Made by a program: the position numbers and the translations under genes. A DNA stretch of 64,000 nucleotides from Blautia sp. MSJ-9 (GTDB lineage Bacteria; Bacillota; Clostridia; Lachnospirales; Lachnospiraceae), in assembly GCF_018919065.1 (NCBI RefSeq), contig NZ_JAHLQG010000049.1:18407-82406 (forward strand), read 5' to 3'. The notes beneath the pieces are model-generated. The model saw nothing but the letters and a program-made list of their open reading frames with translations, had not been told where the DNA came from and did no database searches. Positions 26,134 through 34,870 of the stretch are shown one piece after another (position 1 is the first letter of the stretch; every line of letters starts with the position of its first letter).

Positions 26134-28058
26134 AAGACGGTTTAAAAGAAGGGTTATTAAACAAGGTAAAAGTGACCGATAAATTCTGGCACGGATACCA
26201 GGAACTGGTAATGGATACAGTTATTCCTTATCAGGAGAAAATACTAAATGATGAGATTCCGGGAGTAGAGAAAAGCCATGCACTGGCAAACTTCCGTATT
26301 GCAGCAGGACTGGAAGAGGGCGAGTTTTATGGCATGGTTTTCCAGGACAGTGATGTTGCCAAATGGCTGGAAGGTGTGGCATATGCATTGAAAGTCCGTC
26401 CAGACCCGGAGCTGGAAGAACGGGCAGATAAGGTTATTGAGATCATTGAAAAAGCACAGCAGGATGATGGCTATCTGAATACATTTTTTACTATCAAAGA
26501 GCCGGAACACCGTTGGCAGAATTTACAGGAATGCCATGAATTATACTGTGCCGGACATATGATGGAGGCAGCAGCCGCTTACTATGAAGTGACAGGAAAA
26601 GACCGTCTGCTTCATGTGATGGAGCGTATGGCAGAACATATCGAGAAACGTTTCGGAACAGAAGAAGGCAAAGAACCGGGCATCCCGGGACATCAGGAAA
26701 TTGAGCTGGGGCTTCTGCGTCTCTATGAAGTAACCGGAAAAGAAAACTACAAAGATCTTGCCAGATATTTCATCGAACAGCGTGGAAAAGATCCGGATTA
26801 CTTTGTCAAAGAAAAAGAAAAAAGAGGCTGGGTTCACTTCGATATGGATGTGAATAACAGAGAATACAATCAGGCACATGCTACTGTCTATGAGCAGAAA
26901 GAAGCAGTAGGACATAGTGTCCGTGCAGTTTATATGTATACTGCCATGGCAGAACTGGCTTCTCTTTACAAAGATGAAAAACTCTATCAGGCATGCTGTG
27001 ATCTCTGGGAGAACATGACTCAGAAGAGAATGTATATCACCGGAGGAATCGGCAGTACCGTAGACGGAGAAGCATTTACCATTGATTATGATCTGCCGAA
27101 TGACACCGTTTATGCGGAAACCTGCGCATCTATCGGATTGGTATTTTTTGCAAGAAAGATGCTTGATAATGTGATGGATGGACGTTATGCAGATGTGATG
27201 GAACGTGCACTTTATAATGGAATCATCAGCGGAATGCAGCTTGACGGAAAGCGGTTTTTCTATGTGAATCCACTGGAAACAGAACCTGGAGTCAGCGGGA
27301 AATTATACGGATATAAGCATGTTCTGCCGGAGCGTCCGGGCTGGTATACATGTGCATGCTGTCCTCCCAATGTAGTCCGTCTGCTGATGTCTCTTGGTAA
27401 ATATCTGTGGAGTGAGACAGAAGATGGGGTTTATTCTCATATCCCGGCAGGCACAGAAGCACACTTTGATAAGATGGATGTAACTGTAGAGAGCAACTAT
27501 CCGTGGGATGGCAGAGTGACCTATCATATAACCGGAAAAACAGAGGAAGAGACTATCCTGGGAATCCATATCCCATCCTGGGTACGCCCGGGTTCTGTTC
27601 AGGTGCGTATAAATGGAAAAGTGAAAGATATCACGACAGATGTGGAAAAGGGATATCTGATCCTTAAGAGAGTGTGGGAAAATGATGAAGTAGAACTTGT
27701 TTTCCCGATGAAGATCCGCAAGATTTATGCAAACCTTAAAGTAAGAGAAGATGCTGGCTGTGTAGCGTTTATGCGCGGGCCGATGGTTTATTGTTTCGAG
27801 GGTGTGGATAATCTGGGTCTGCTTCAGTCTTACCACATCTTTGAAGATGCAAAGATGGAAGAGGAAGTCTGCAAAGAGGGCCTGCTGGAAGGCTGCGTCC
27901 TGCTTAAGATCAAAGCACGTAAGCTGGAAACAGTGGGAGATTCTCTGTACAGTGAAGTTGCACCGGTGAGAACGCTGACAACACTGACAGCAGTGCCGTA
28001 TTACACATGGGGCAACCGCGGAGAAAATCAGATGAGAGTCTGGATGCGCGGAGAATAA
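26130..28058 (+). CDS. GH127 beta-L-arabinofuranosidase
   Basis: Retaining beta-L-arabinofuranosidase of the HypBA1 type (former DUF1680), 642 residues, cytoplasmic. The unusual Cys nucleophile site is intact: E330 and C332 in VYAETCASIG, and C408-x-C410-C411 in WYTCACCPPN. This corresponds to the zinc-binding Glu/Cys set of HypBA1, with the middle cysteine of C-x-CC as nucleophile. The N-terminal alpha/alpha barrel and C-terminal beta domains are complete. The start overlaps the previous stop by 4 bases. It would remove beta-linked arabinose from extensin or arabinogalactan-type chains. Confidence 0.94.
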   Translation: MKDGLKEGLLNKVKVTDKFWHGYQELVMDTVIPYQEKILNDEIPGVEKSHALANFRIAAGLEEGEFYGMVFQDSDVAKWLEGVAYALKVRPDPELEERADKVIEIIEKAQQDDGYLNTFFTIKEPEHRWQNLQECHELYCAGHMMEAAAAYYEVTGKDRLLHVMERMAEHIEKRFGTEEGKEPGIPGHQEIELGLLRLYEVTGKENYKDLARYFIEQRGKDPDYFVKEKEKRGWVHFDMDVNNREYNQAHATVYEQKEAVGHSVRAVYMYTAMAELASLYKDEKLYQACCDLWENMTQKRMYITGGIGSTVDGEAFTIDYDLPNDTVYAETCASIGLVFFARKMLDNVMDGRYADVMERALYNGIISGMQLDGKRFFYVNPLETEPGVSGKLYGYKHVLPERPGWYTCACCPPNVVRLLMSLGKYLWSETEDGVYSHIPAGTEAHFDKMDVTVESNYPWDGRVTYHITGKTEEETILGIHIPSWVRPGSVQVRINGKVKDITTDVEKGYLILKRVWENDEVELVFPMKIRKIYANLKVREDAGCVAFMRGPMVYCFEGVDNLGLLQSYHIFEDAKMEEEVCKEGLLEGCVLLKIKARKLETVGDSLYSEVAPVRTLTTLTAVPYYTWGNRGENQMRVWMRGE

Positions 28059-28083
28059 TCGGAGAATCAGATGAAATATAAAA

Positions 28084-28130
28084 CAAAAGCAAGGAATTAT
28101 GTGGCAAAACACATGGGTTCCTTGCTTTTG
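28084..28130. terminator. Bidirectional terminator after GH127
   Basis: CAAAAGCAAGGAA (28084-28096) pairs perfectly with TTCCTTGCTTTTG (28118-28130). It serves the GH127 gene and the converging regulator gene. Confidence 0.85.
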
Positions 28131-28153
28131 CTGTTTTCAGATATTCTGTAAAA

Positions 28154-29077
28154 TTATACATTTGGAGTATAATGCACTTTCACATTAATATCCTGATTAT
28201 AGTTTCCGAAATCTTTTCCGAAGAGTGTCAGACCGCCAATATTCAGAGATGGTTCATCCACCTGGAAACGGAATACCATATCATCCTGAGAGGTAAAAGT
28301 GAGCTGCTGTGTATTCACATCAGAAATCTTTAATCCATCGATAAAAGTACCATGACGGTCAATGACAAGCATCTTCAGCAGCCCATACTGATTCCAGTTC
28401 GGGAACCACCAGTCAGGAGTGAACATACCGTGGACATCACCGAAATCTCCGGGGCTTGTCCAGGTTCCGACCTTTGTATTGTTCAGGAAAAAGGAAATAT
28501 CAGAAGGCCAGTCACTGTTGACTCCGGGAGCTTCTGAGCTGATCTCAAAGGAGAGTGTCAGACGATCGATCTTCTGTCCCGGAGGGAGCATATTTGGAAT
28601 GCGGTAATCAATAAATCCCCGTCCAAACCATAAAATCTTTGCATCTACATGGCTCGGATGAGCAAAATAACGAGGATCATCTACCTCACCGATGAGATTA
28701 TCGGTAGTAGACAGTCCACAGGTCGGATAAACAGAATAATTAAAGTAGTTGCCGATCGGAATGTCAATAGAGTAACTGTCTTCAGCCGGGCTGTCATTGT
28801 TAGATGCAATATCAACCAGAATCTTGTCAACATTAATGCGACAGACCTTTTGGTTTCCGTGGCCGGAATGCTCTGGAAGAATTGCGAGAATTCCAGATTC
28901 TTCGAGTTTCTTTACATGGCTGGTCAGGGCACCGTTGGTAATCCCCAGACTGGAAGCCAGTTCATTCATATTCATTTCCTGATGCTCAAGGAGAGTCTGG
29001 ATCAGCCGTATGCGGATGTCAGAACCAAGAGCTTTGAAGACAGGGACCGCCTGCTCCAGACTTTTAATATATAACAT
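28154..29077 (-). CDS. ArsR-type winged-helix regulator with large beta-rich C-terminal domain (paralog 1)
   Basis: A 307-residue regulator. Residues ~10-85 are an ArsR/HTH_20 winged helix (VFKALGSDIRIRLIQTLL...MNELASSLGITNGALTSHVKKLEESGIL). It lacks the metal-site cysteines. The remaining ~210 residues are predicted mainly beta, with conserved PTCGL, DDPRYFAHPS, FEISSEAPGVNSDWPSDISFFLNN, WTSPGDFGD and LFGKDFGNYNQDI; I cannot name this domain. A paralog lies at 31893, and the two bracket the GH43 genes, so an arabinose-derived ligand for the beta domain is a good guess. It has its own promoter, with a palindrome at the start site. Confidence 0.82.
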   Translation of the reverse strand: MLYIKSLEQAVPVFKALGSDIRIRLIQTLLEHQEMNMNELASSLGITNGALTSHVKKLEESGILAILPEHSGHGNQKVCRINVDKILVDIASNNDSPAEDSYSIDIPIGNYFNYSVYPTCGLSTTDNLIGEVDDPRYFAHPSHVDAKILWFGRGFIDYRIPNMLPPGQKIDRLTLSFEISSEAPGVNSDWPSDISFFLNNTKVGTWTSPGDFGDVHGMFTPDWWFPNWNQYGLLKMLVIDRHGTFIDGLKISDVNTQQLTFTSQDDMVFRFQVDEPSLNIGGLTLFGKDFGNYNQDINVKVHYTPNV

Positions 29078-29115
29078 AACGGATTTCCCTTTCTGTTAAA
29101 AATGATTTTGCAACG

Positions 29116-29126
29116 TTTACGGTAAA
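29116..29126 (-). promoter_or_regulatory. Palindrome at the start site of regulator 1
   Basis: TTTAC-G-GTAAA overlaps the edge of the minus-strand -10. A close version, TTTACGGTA, occupies the same place upstream of regulator 2 (32841-32849). Autoregulation is possible. Confidence 0.5.
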
Positions 29127-29154
29127 TTATAACGAATCTGCAAAAAATGTGCAA
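29126..29154 (-). promoter_or_regulatory. Promoter of regulator 1 (minus strand)
   Basis: On the minus strand TTGCAC (29154-29149), 17 bases, TATAAT (29131-29126). Confidence 0.75.
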
Positions 29155-29173
29155 CGAAAAGAAAAAAATATAG

Positions 29174-29202
29174 TTGATATTTTCTGAAAAATGCAGTACA
29201 AT
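29174..29202 (+). promoter_or_regulatory. Promoter of the GH43 genes
   Basis: TTGATA (29174-29179), 17 bases, TACAAT (29197-29202). Confidence 0.75.
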
Positions 29203-29221
29203 TTTAAATACATAAAAAATA

Positions 29222-29239
29222 ATTTATATAAATCTAAAA
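29222..29239 (+). promoter_or_regulatory. Candidate arabinan-regulon operator C
   Basis: ATTTAT-ATAAAT-CTAAAA, with the right half and spacer as in operators A and B and a weaker left half. It lies about +14 to +31 from the predicted transcription start. Confidence 0.5.
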
Positions 29240-29264
29240 TAAAAAGCGAACAGGAGGACATACA

Positions 29265-30221
29265 ATGAGTGAAGAACTTAAGTACAATGAGCCATGGATT
29301 CTGCAGAGAGCAGATCCATATGTTTACCGCCACACAGATGGAAACTATTATTTTACAGCATCCATACCGGCCTATGACCGGATTGTGCTGAGAAGAAGCG
29401 AAACTCTGGCAGGACTGAAAGATGCGGAAGAAGTGACAGTCTGGGAGAAACACAAAGAAGGAATCATGAGCGAACATATCTGGGCGCCGGAGCTTCATTA
29501 TCTGGATGGTAAATGGTATATCTATTTTGCAGGCGGGGACAAAGATGATGTCTGGGCAATCCGCCCATATGTGTTGGAATGTGCAGATACAGATCCGCTT
29601 ACAGGAGTCTGGACAGAGAAAGGTAAGATGGGACGTGCGGATGCAGATGAATTTTCTTTTGAAGCTTTCTCTCTGGATGCAACAGTATTTGAAAACAAGG
29701 GAAAACATTACTATGTATGGGCTGAGAAGGTAGGAGTCGGCAAACAGATTTCCAACCTTTATATTGGTGAAATGGAAACTCCGTATAAACTGAAAACCGT
29801 TCAGGTACTTCTTACTTCGCCGGATTATGACTGGGAAAGAGTTGGGTTCTGGGTGAATGAAGGACCGGCAGTCATTCATCATGACGGCAGGATTTATCTT
29901 ACTTATTCTGCATCTGAGACAGGCGCTGCATACTGCATGGGAATGCTTGCAGCAGATGAAGATTCTGATCTTCTTGACCCGAAATCCTGGACAAAAGAAC
30001 GTTATCCGGTTCTTCGTACAGATGAGTCCAGAGGAATCTATGGACCGGGGCATAATTCCTTTACTGAAGACGAAGAAGGAAACCCGATCATGGTTTATCA
30101 TGCGAGAACAGAAGCAGAGATTGAAGGGAATCCGCTGTACAATCCAAACCGTCATGCCATGCTGATGAAAATCCGCTGGGATGAAAAAACAGGCGCACCG
30201 ATATTTTCTTACGAAGATTAA
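29265..30221 (+). CDS. Cytoplasmic GH43 exo-alpha-L-arabinofuranosidase/arabinanase
   Basis: Five-bladed beta-propeller GH43 enzyme, 318 residues, no signal peptide. Catalytic residues can be placed: base Asp in QRADPYVYRHTDG, pKa-modulating Asp in FSLDATVF and acid Glu in GFWVNEGPAVI. The pattern resembles subfamily 26-type exo-1,5-alpha-arabinofuranosidases, which I consider likely but not certain. RBS AGGAGG precedes the ATG. It is probably co-transcribed with the secreted GH43 that starts 44 bases downstream, combining an outside endo-enzyme with an inside exo-enzyme. Confidence 0.9.
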   Translation: MSEELKYNEPWILQRADPYVYRHTDGNYYFTASIPAYDRIVLRRSETLAGLKDAEEVTVWEKHKEGIMSEHIWAPELHYLDGKWYIYFAGGDKDDVWAIRPYVLECADTDPLTGVWTEKGKMGRADADEFSFEAFSLDATVFENKGKHYYVWAEKVGVGKQISNLYIGEMETPYKLKTVQVLLTSPDYDWERVGFWVNEGPAVIHHDGRIYLTYSASETGAAYCMGMLAADEDSDLLDPKSWTKERYPVLRTDESRGIYGPGHNSFTEDEEGNPIMVYHARTEAEIEGNPLYNPNRHAMLMKIRWDEKTGAPIFSYED

Positions 30222-30265
30222 CGAAACCTGAGATGGGATAATATTTGGAAAACAGGAGAACTGGT

Positions 30266-31840
30266 ATGAGAAAAAAATGGGGAATAATTCTGGGGCTGAC
30301 AGGAATGATGCTTCTCGGATCACAGAGTATATATGCTGCGGAAGCTGCTGATGGCACAGCAGAGACAACAGATGTGGCAAACGAAAAAGAAACAGCAGGC
30401 ACAGATGATATTGAGAGCCGGATTAAGAAAGGCGGATTCACTGCCGGAGTTTCTGTGCATGATCCATCTGTCATCAAAGACAATGACACTTACTATATCT
30501 TTGGCTCCCATATGGAATCTGCGAAGTCCACAGATCTGAGAAACTGGACCGGTTTTTCCTCCGGGGTCAACGCAGAGAATAAGCTGTTTGACAATCTTTT
30601 TGACGGAGAAGAAGACGGCGATCCGGCAGCGTTTACTTATGTAGGAAAGAACGAAGAAGGTGGTTATTCCGTGTGGGCGCCGGATGTCATCTATAACAAA
30701 AAAATGGGAAAATATGTGATGTATTTCTGCACCACATCCTCTTATGTGAAATCCAATATCTGCTTTGCAACAGCAGACGACATTGAAGGTCCGTATCACT
30801 ATGAGGATACATTCCTGTACTCTGGTTATAGCTATCATGATGTTAAGGAAAGTAATATCGAAGAACTGATGGGAACAGACCCGAGGCCATATACAGCAGC
30901 GTCTTATGACAACAATAACTGGCCAAACTGTATTGACCCGGATGTTTTTTATGATGAAGACGGGCGTATGTGGATGGTCTATGGCTCCTGGTCCGGTGGT
31001 ATTTTTCTGATTGAGATTGATGAAGAGACAGGCTATCCGATTTATCCGGAAGCAGACGAAGCAAATCATGTGGACAGTTATTATGGCAAGAAACTTCTCG
31101 GTGGTTATCACAACTCCATCGAAGGCCCGCATATTATGTATGATGAGACCAGTGGATATTATTATCTGTTTTTGTCCTATGGAAATCTGCAGGCAAAAGG
31201 AGGTTATCAGATGCGTCTTTTCCGCTGTGATACTGTGGACGGAACTTATACAGATGCAGCAGGAAAGGATATGTATTTATTTGTGGAGCATAAGGATCAT
31301 GGACTGAAAATGATGGGAAATTATACATTCCCAAGTCTTACCCAGACCTATATGGCACCAGGCGGTCAGACTGCATTTGAAGATGAAGATGGTAAATTAT
31401 ATCTGGTCTATCATCAGCGTTTTGCTAAAACCGGAGAACTTCATGAGCCTCGTGTACATCAGTTGTTCCGCACAAAAGACGGATGGCTGGTTGCTGCGCC
31501 ATTTGCCACAGACGGCGAGACATTGAAAGAGGATGGATATTCCGGAGATGAAATCCAGGGTACTTTTTATCTGGTAAATCATGGTACGGATATTTCGGAC
31601 AAGGTACATAAACCGCAGAGGATTCAGCTTAATGCAGACGGAACAGTTACCGGAGAAGAACTGGAAGGTGCATGGGAAGCAGAAGAAGGCACACCATATA
31701 TTGATGTGACTCTCGGTGAAAAAACTTATACAGGAGTTGTCCTGGAAATGACCGATGAGGCAGGCAATGATACGATGTGCTTCAGCGCTAAGGGGGACAA
31801 TAATGAAACCATATGGGGCGTAAAATATCTGTTGCCATAA
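30266..31840 (+). CDS. Secreted GH43 endo-1,5-alpha-L-arabinanase
   Basis: A 524-residue exported enzyme. The signal peptide is MRKKWGIILGLTGMMLLGSQ with cleavage after SIYA, followed by a short acidic linker. The GH43 propeller runs from HDPSVIKDNDTYYIFGSH (base Asp) through NCIDPDVFYDEDG to NSIEGPHIMYDE (acid Glu). A C-terminal beta domain begins near residue 420, as in subfamily 4/5 endo-arabinanases. There is no LPXTG or lipobox, so it should be released. I chose the ATG at 30266 (AGGAG at 30254); the TTG at 30245 is upstream of that site. Confidence 0.9.
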   Translation: MRKKWGIILGLTGMMLLGSQSIYAAEAADGTAETTDVANEKETAGTDDIESRIKKGGFTAGVSVHDPSVIKDNDTYYIFGSHMESAKSTDLRNWTGFSSGVNAENKLFDNLFDGEEDGDPAAFTYVGKNEEGGYSVWAPDVIYNKKMGKYVMYFCTTSSYVKSNICFATADDIEGPYHYEDTFLYSGYSYHDVKESNIEELMGTDPRPYTAASYDNNNWPNCIDPDVFYDEDGRMWMVYGSWSGGIFLIEIDEETGYPIYPEADEANHVDSYYGKKLLGGYHNSIEGPHIMYDETSGYYYLFLSYGNLQAKGGYQMRLFRCDTVDGTYTDAAGKDMYLFVEHKDHGLKMMGNYTFPSLTQTYMAPGGQTAFEDEDGKLYLVYHQRFAKTGELHEPRVHQLFRTKDGWLVAAPFATDGETLKEDGYSGDEIQGTFYLVNHGTDISDKVHKPQRIQLNADGTVTGEELEGAWEAEEGTPYIDVTLGEKTYTGVVLEMTDEAGNDTMCFSAKGDNNETIWGVKYLLP

Positions 31841-31892
31841 ATGATTGTGGGAGTATCCGGGCAGTATATAGATCTGAAGTCAGGCGGAGAAA

Positions 31893-32816
31893 TCAGATGT
31901 TTTCGGGATGATATCCTATGGTAATCCGTATATGTTGGTTATAATCTCCGAAACCTGCACCAAAAAGAGTACACCCGCCGGGATGCTCAGCGCCCGGAAG
32001 AACAGAAAAGCGCAATTTCATAACGGACTGATCAGTGAGTGCAAGCTGTCTGGTGGAAACATCGGACAGCTTTTCTGCGTCCAGAAAAGTGCCTTCAGGA
32101 GTGATCGTCAGTTTTTTTAGCAAACCATACTGATTCAGAAAAGAAAACCACCAGGAAGGATTGTATTTCCCTCTGCGGTTTCCGTAATCTCCAGGACTGA
32201 TCCAGGTGCCAAGGATCACACCGTTCAGGGAAAAGGTAATGTCCGAAGGCCATACATCACAGAATCGGGGTGCTTCGGAACTGATCTCAAAGGAAACTGT
32301 CAGTTCTTCGATCACGCTGTGCTCAGGGATGAAATTGGGCAGTATATACTCCAGATATCCGGTGGTGAACCAGACGATCCTTGCCTGGCGGCTGACGGGG
32401 TGTATAAAATACCGTGGCTGATCCAACTGTCCTACAAAAGAAGTAGAAGTTGCCATACCACAGGTGGGAGTTACTGAGAAATCAGAAAAATGTCCCACAC
32501 CAATTTCTGCACTGTAAATCTGCAGATCAGGACCGGAAAGCGCCATATTTACCAGAAGCTGATCCCAGTCTTTTATAAAATAGCAGCGTTTCTGTGTTCC
32601 GTGCGTGAGAGATTCATCCCTGAATTCTATCAGCCCGGCTTCGGCCAGAAGATTAAGGTGAGGGGACAGGGTTGTAACGGGAATCTTCAGGCTTTGTGCA
32701 ATCTGCTTAATGTTCAGCCCTTCTTTTTGCTGGATCAGACGCAGGATCTGTACACGGACAGGGGAACCGAGAGCTTTGAAGATGGAAAGACCATCGGAAA
32801 CAGAACAGGATTTCAT
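31893..32816 (-). CDS. ArsR-type winged-helix regulator with large beta-rich C-terminal domain (paralog 2)
   Basis: A 307-residue paralog of the regulator at 28154 with exactly the same length and layout: winged helix in residues ~10-85 (IFKALGSPVRVQILRLIQ...IKQIAQSLKIPVTTLSPHLNLL), then the beta-rich domain with VTPTCGMATS, LDQPRYFIHPVS, FEISSEAPRFCDVWPSDITFSLNG, WISPGDYGN and LFGAGFGDYNQHI. The recognition helices differ (TTLSPHLNLL against GALTSHVKKL), so they may read different sites. It converges on the GH43 pair and is divergent from the sugar ABC importer. RBS AAGGAGG is present. Confidence 0.82.
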   Translation of the reverse strand: MKSCSVSDGLSIFKALGSPVRVQILRLIQQKEGLNIKQIAQSLKIPVTTLSPHLNLLAEAGLIEFRDESLTHGTQKRCYFIKDWDQLLVNMALSGPDLQIYSAEIGVGHFSDFSVTPTCGMATSTSFVGQLDQPRYFIHPVSRQARIVWFTTGYLEYILPNFIPEHSVIEELTVSFEISSEAPRFCDVWPSDITFSLNGVILGTWISPGDYGNRRGKYNPSWWFSFLNQYGLLKKLTITPEGTFLDAEKLSDVSTRQLALTDQSVMKLRFSVLPGAEHPGGCTLFGAGFGDYNQHIRITIGYHPENI

Positions 32817-32840
32817 GTAAAAAACCTCCTTTTAGCTGTA

Positions 32841-32851
32841 TTTACGGTATA
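32841..32851 (-). promoter_or_regulatory. TTTACGGTA element upstream of regulator 2
   Basis: TTTACGGTATA resembles the palindrome at 29116-29126 and lies next to an AT-rich -10-like sequence on the minus strand. The -35 is not clear. Confidence 0.4.
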
Positions 32852-32951
32852 TAATGCTAAATAAGTAATTTTAGAAAAATACGTTTTGATTAGTTATTTT
32901 ACCATAAAATTAGTTAAAAAAACATAGGGAAATAGCAAAAAAATAGATAGA

Positions 32952-32980
32952 TTGACGAATAAATAACAGGCATTTATTTT
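32952..32980 (+). promoter_or_regulatory. Upstream promoter P1 of the sugar importer
   Basis: TTGACG (32952-32957), 17 bases, TATTTT (32975-32980). Operator B overlaps its -10. Confidence 0.5.
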
Positions 32981-32994
32981 AGATAAAACTAAAA
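32977..32994 (+). promoter_or_regulatory. Candidate arabinan-regulon operator B
   Basis: TTTTAG-ATAAAA-CTAAAA, a perfect palindrome in its two half-sites. It lies in the 394-base divergent region between regulator 2 and the importer, upstream of the main promoter. Confidence 0.7.
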
Positions 32995-33018
32995 TAATAA
33001 AAATAAATCAAAAATATA

Positions 33019-33047
33019 TTGACATTTACAGGAATAAATTATATAAT
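33019..33047 (+). promoter_or_regulatory. Consensus promoter of the sugar importer
   Basis: TTGACA (33019-33024), 17 bases, TATAAT (33042-33047). Transcription would start about 155 bases before the binding-protein gene. Confidence 0.88.
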
Positions 33048-33210
33048 ATCAACATAAACCGGAGCTGAAAATAAAAAAGTTGTGCAAAATGACCATAATA
33101 AAAGATGGACTATATATTTTAAAAAAATACGAAATAATTATGGGGTTTGTACAATGGCATCATTGAAACCGGAAGAGCGCAAAGAAATGCAAAAAAAGGA
33201 GGATCTTTTT

Positions 33211-34605
33211 ATGAAGAGAAGAAAATTGTTCGCGTTATTTATGACTGCGGCTATGGCAGTGTCCAGTATGGGCATGGCAGTGAATGTCTTTGCAGAAGAA
33301 GACACAACAGAGGAAGCTGCTGAGAGCGAAGAACCGGCTGAAGGAGAGCCTACAGCAGTAACAACCGTAGGTCCTGATGATGGAACAAAGTATGAGATGT
33401 GGTCATTTGTAGACCTGCATAACGAATTTTACGGAAAAATGGTAGAGAAATGGAATGAAGAGAATCCGGACAAACAGATCCAGATTACATTCAGTACATA
33501 TCCATACTCTGATATGCATAACAAATTAATGATGTCCTTACAGGCAGGATCCGGTGCTCCTGACCTCTGCGATATCGAGATCGGACAGTTTCCGAACTAT
33601 TCCGGCGATGACAGCCCTCTGTATTCCATGAATGATGCACTTGCTCCATATGAAGACACAATGGTACAGTCCAGACTTGATGTTTATTCCAAAGCTGACG
33701 GAACAAGACTTGGTGTTCCTTTCCATGTAGGTGCAACTGTTATGTACTGGAACGCGGATCTTCTTGAATCTTACGGATTAGATTACAAATCTGTAAAGAC
33801 ATGGGATGATTATACCAAACTTGGTGAAGAGTTAAAAGAAGCTTCCAACGGTGAAGTGTACTTAACTTCTGTTGATACAGGCGGTGTTGACTGGATGTGG
33901 CTTGCAATGGCTGAGAACGGTGAAGATTGGACAGGCGGTCCGGACGGAACTGTAAACGTACAGCTTGATTCTGTAAAAGAAATGCTCACAATGCAGCAGA
34001 ACTGGTTAAACGATGGAATCGCAATGGTATCCACAGACGGACATGTTGACCTTGAAGCTGGTTTCTCTAACATCATGGATGGCAAGATTGCTTCCTTCCC
34101 GAAAGCTATGTGGTACATGAGCCGTTTCAAAGATTACATGCCGGAGATGGAAGGCAAATATGACATCACAACATGCCCTGTATTTGAAGAAGGACAGAAA
34201 TGCTCCGTTGGTATCGGTGGTACAGGTACTGTTGTAACCAATCAGTGTGAGAATCCTGAACTTGCAGCTGAATGGCTTGCATGGGCTAAATGCTCTGAAG
34301 AAGGTGAAAACCTGATCTGGAACGAACTTGGATTTGATGTCTGCAACACAGCATTATGGTCTGACGAAGCGTTTGCTTATGATGAGTCCAATACATATAA
34401 TACATTCTTCCGTGTAAAACCATACGAAGTGCTGAATGAACTTGCTGAAAATGATGCGATCGGAACTATTTACACAACAAAGAACTCTCCGACATTGAAC
34501 GATTACATGTGTACAACAACTCTGAACAATGTATTAGAGGATGGCATGGATGTAGAAGAAGCGCTTCAGGATGCACAGGATTATCTTGATTTCGAGTGTG
34601 AATAA
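33211..34605 (+). CDS. ABC sugar importer substrate-binding protein
   Basis: Family 1 extracellular solute-binding protein, 464 residues, carbohydrate (CUT1) type, probably binding arabino-oligosaccharides given its position. The signal peptide is MKRRKLFALFMTAAMAVSSM ending in VFA, then a very acidic linker (EEDTTEEAAESEEPAEGEP). There is no lipobox cysteine, which is unusual for a Gram-positive binding protein. I chose the ATG at 33211, 8 bases after AAGGAGG; the frame stays open to 33082. Two permeases follow after a 265-base gap with strong hairpins. No ATPase is encoded here, so a shared MsmK-type ATPase is likely. Confidence 0.9.
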   Translation: MKRRKLFALFMTAAMAVSSMGMAVNVFAEEDTTEEAAESEEPAEGEPTAVTTVGPDDGTKYEMWSFVDLHNEFYGKMVEKWNEENPDKQIQITFSTYPYSDMHNKLMMSLQAGSGAPDLCDIEIGQFPNYSGDDSPLYSMNDALAPYEDTMVQSRLDVYSKADGTRLGVPFHVGATVMYWNADLLESYGLDYKSVKTWDDYTKLGEELKEASNGEVYLTSVDTGGVDWMWLAMAENGEDWTGGPDGTVNVQLDSVKEMLTMQQNWLNDGIAMVSTDGHVDLEAGFSNIMDGKIASFPKAMWYMSRFKDYMPEMEGKYDITTCPVFEEGQKCSVGIGGTGTVVTNQCENPELAAEWLAWAKCSEEGENLIWNELGFDVCNTALWSDEAFAYDESNTYNTFFRVKPYEVLNELAENDAIGTIYTTKNSPTLNDYMCTTTLNNVLEDGMDVEEALQDAQDYLDFECE

Positions 34606-34671
34606 TAAAATGATAATGGTTCACTGATCAAGTGAATAAAGAACGGTTACTGCAGTGACCGAAATGATATG

Positions 34672-34702
34672 GGAGGCCAGGGAACCGCATTCCCTGACCT
34701 CC
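34672..34702 (+). other. Strong hairpin between binding protein and permeases
   Basis: GGAGGCCAGGGAA (34672-34684) pairs with TTCCCTGACCTCC (34690-34702). Weaker stems TTCACT/AGTGAA and ATCCTG/CAGGAT flank it. No T-run follows, so it fits partial termination or mRNA stabilisation that keeps the binding protein in excess. Confidence 0.65.
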
Positions 34703-34870
34703 TTTACTGCTATCCTGGTGAGAAATGAGATTTTCACAGGATGTGGAGTCTGATTTCTTTTCAGGATAACAGTAATAAGAAAAAAGAAATTAACTGTAAC
34801 TGTCCAGTAAATCATGATTCTGTGAGATACTGAAAAGTTACCTCTATTTTTAGAAGAGGAGGAATTCATT

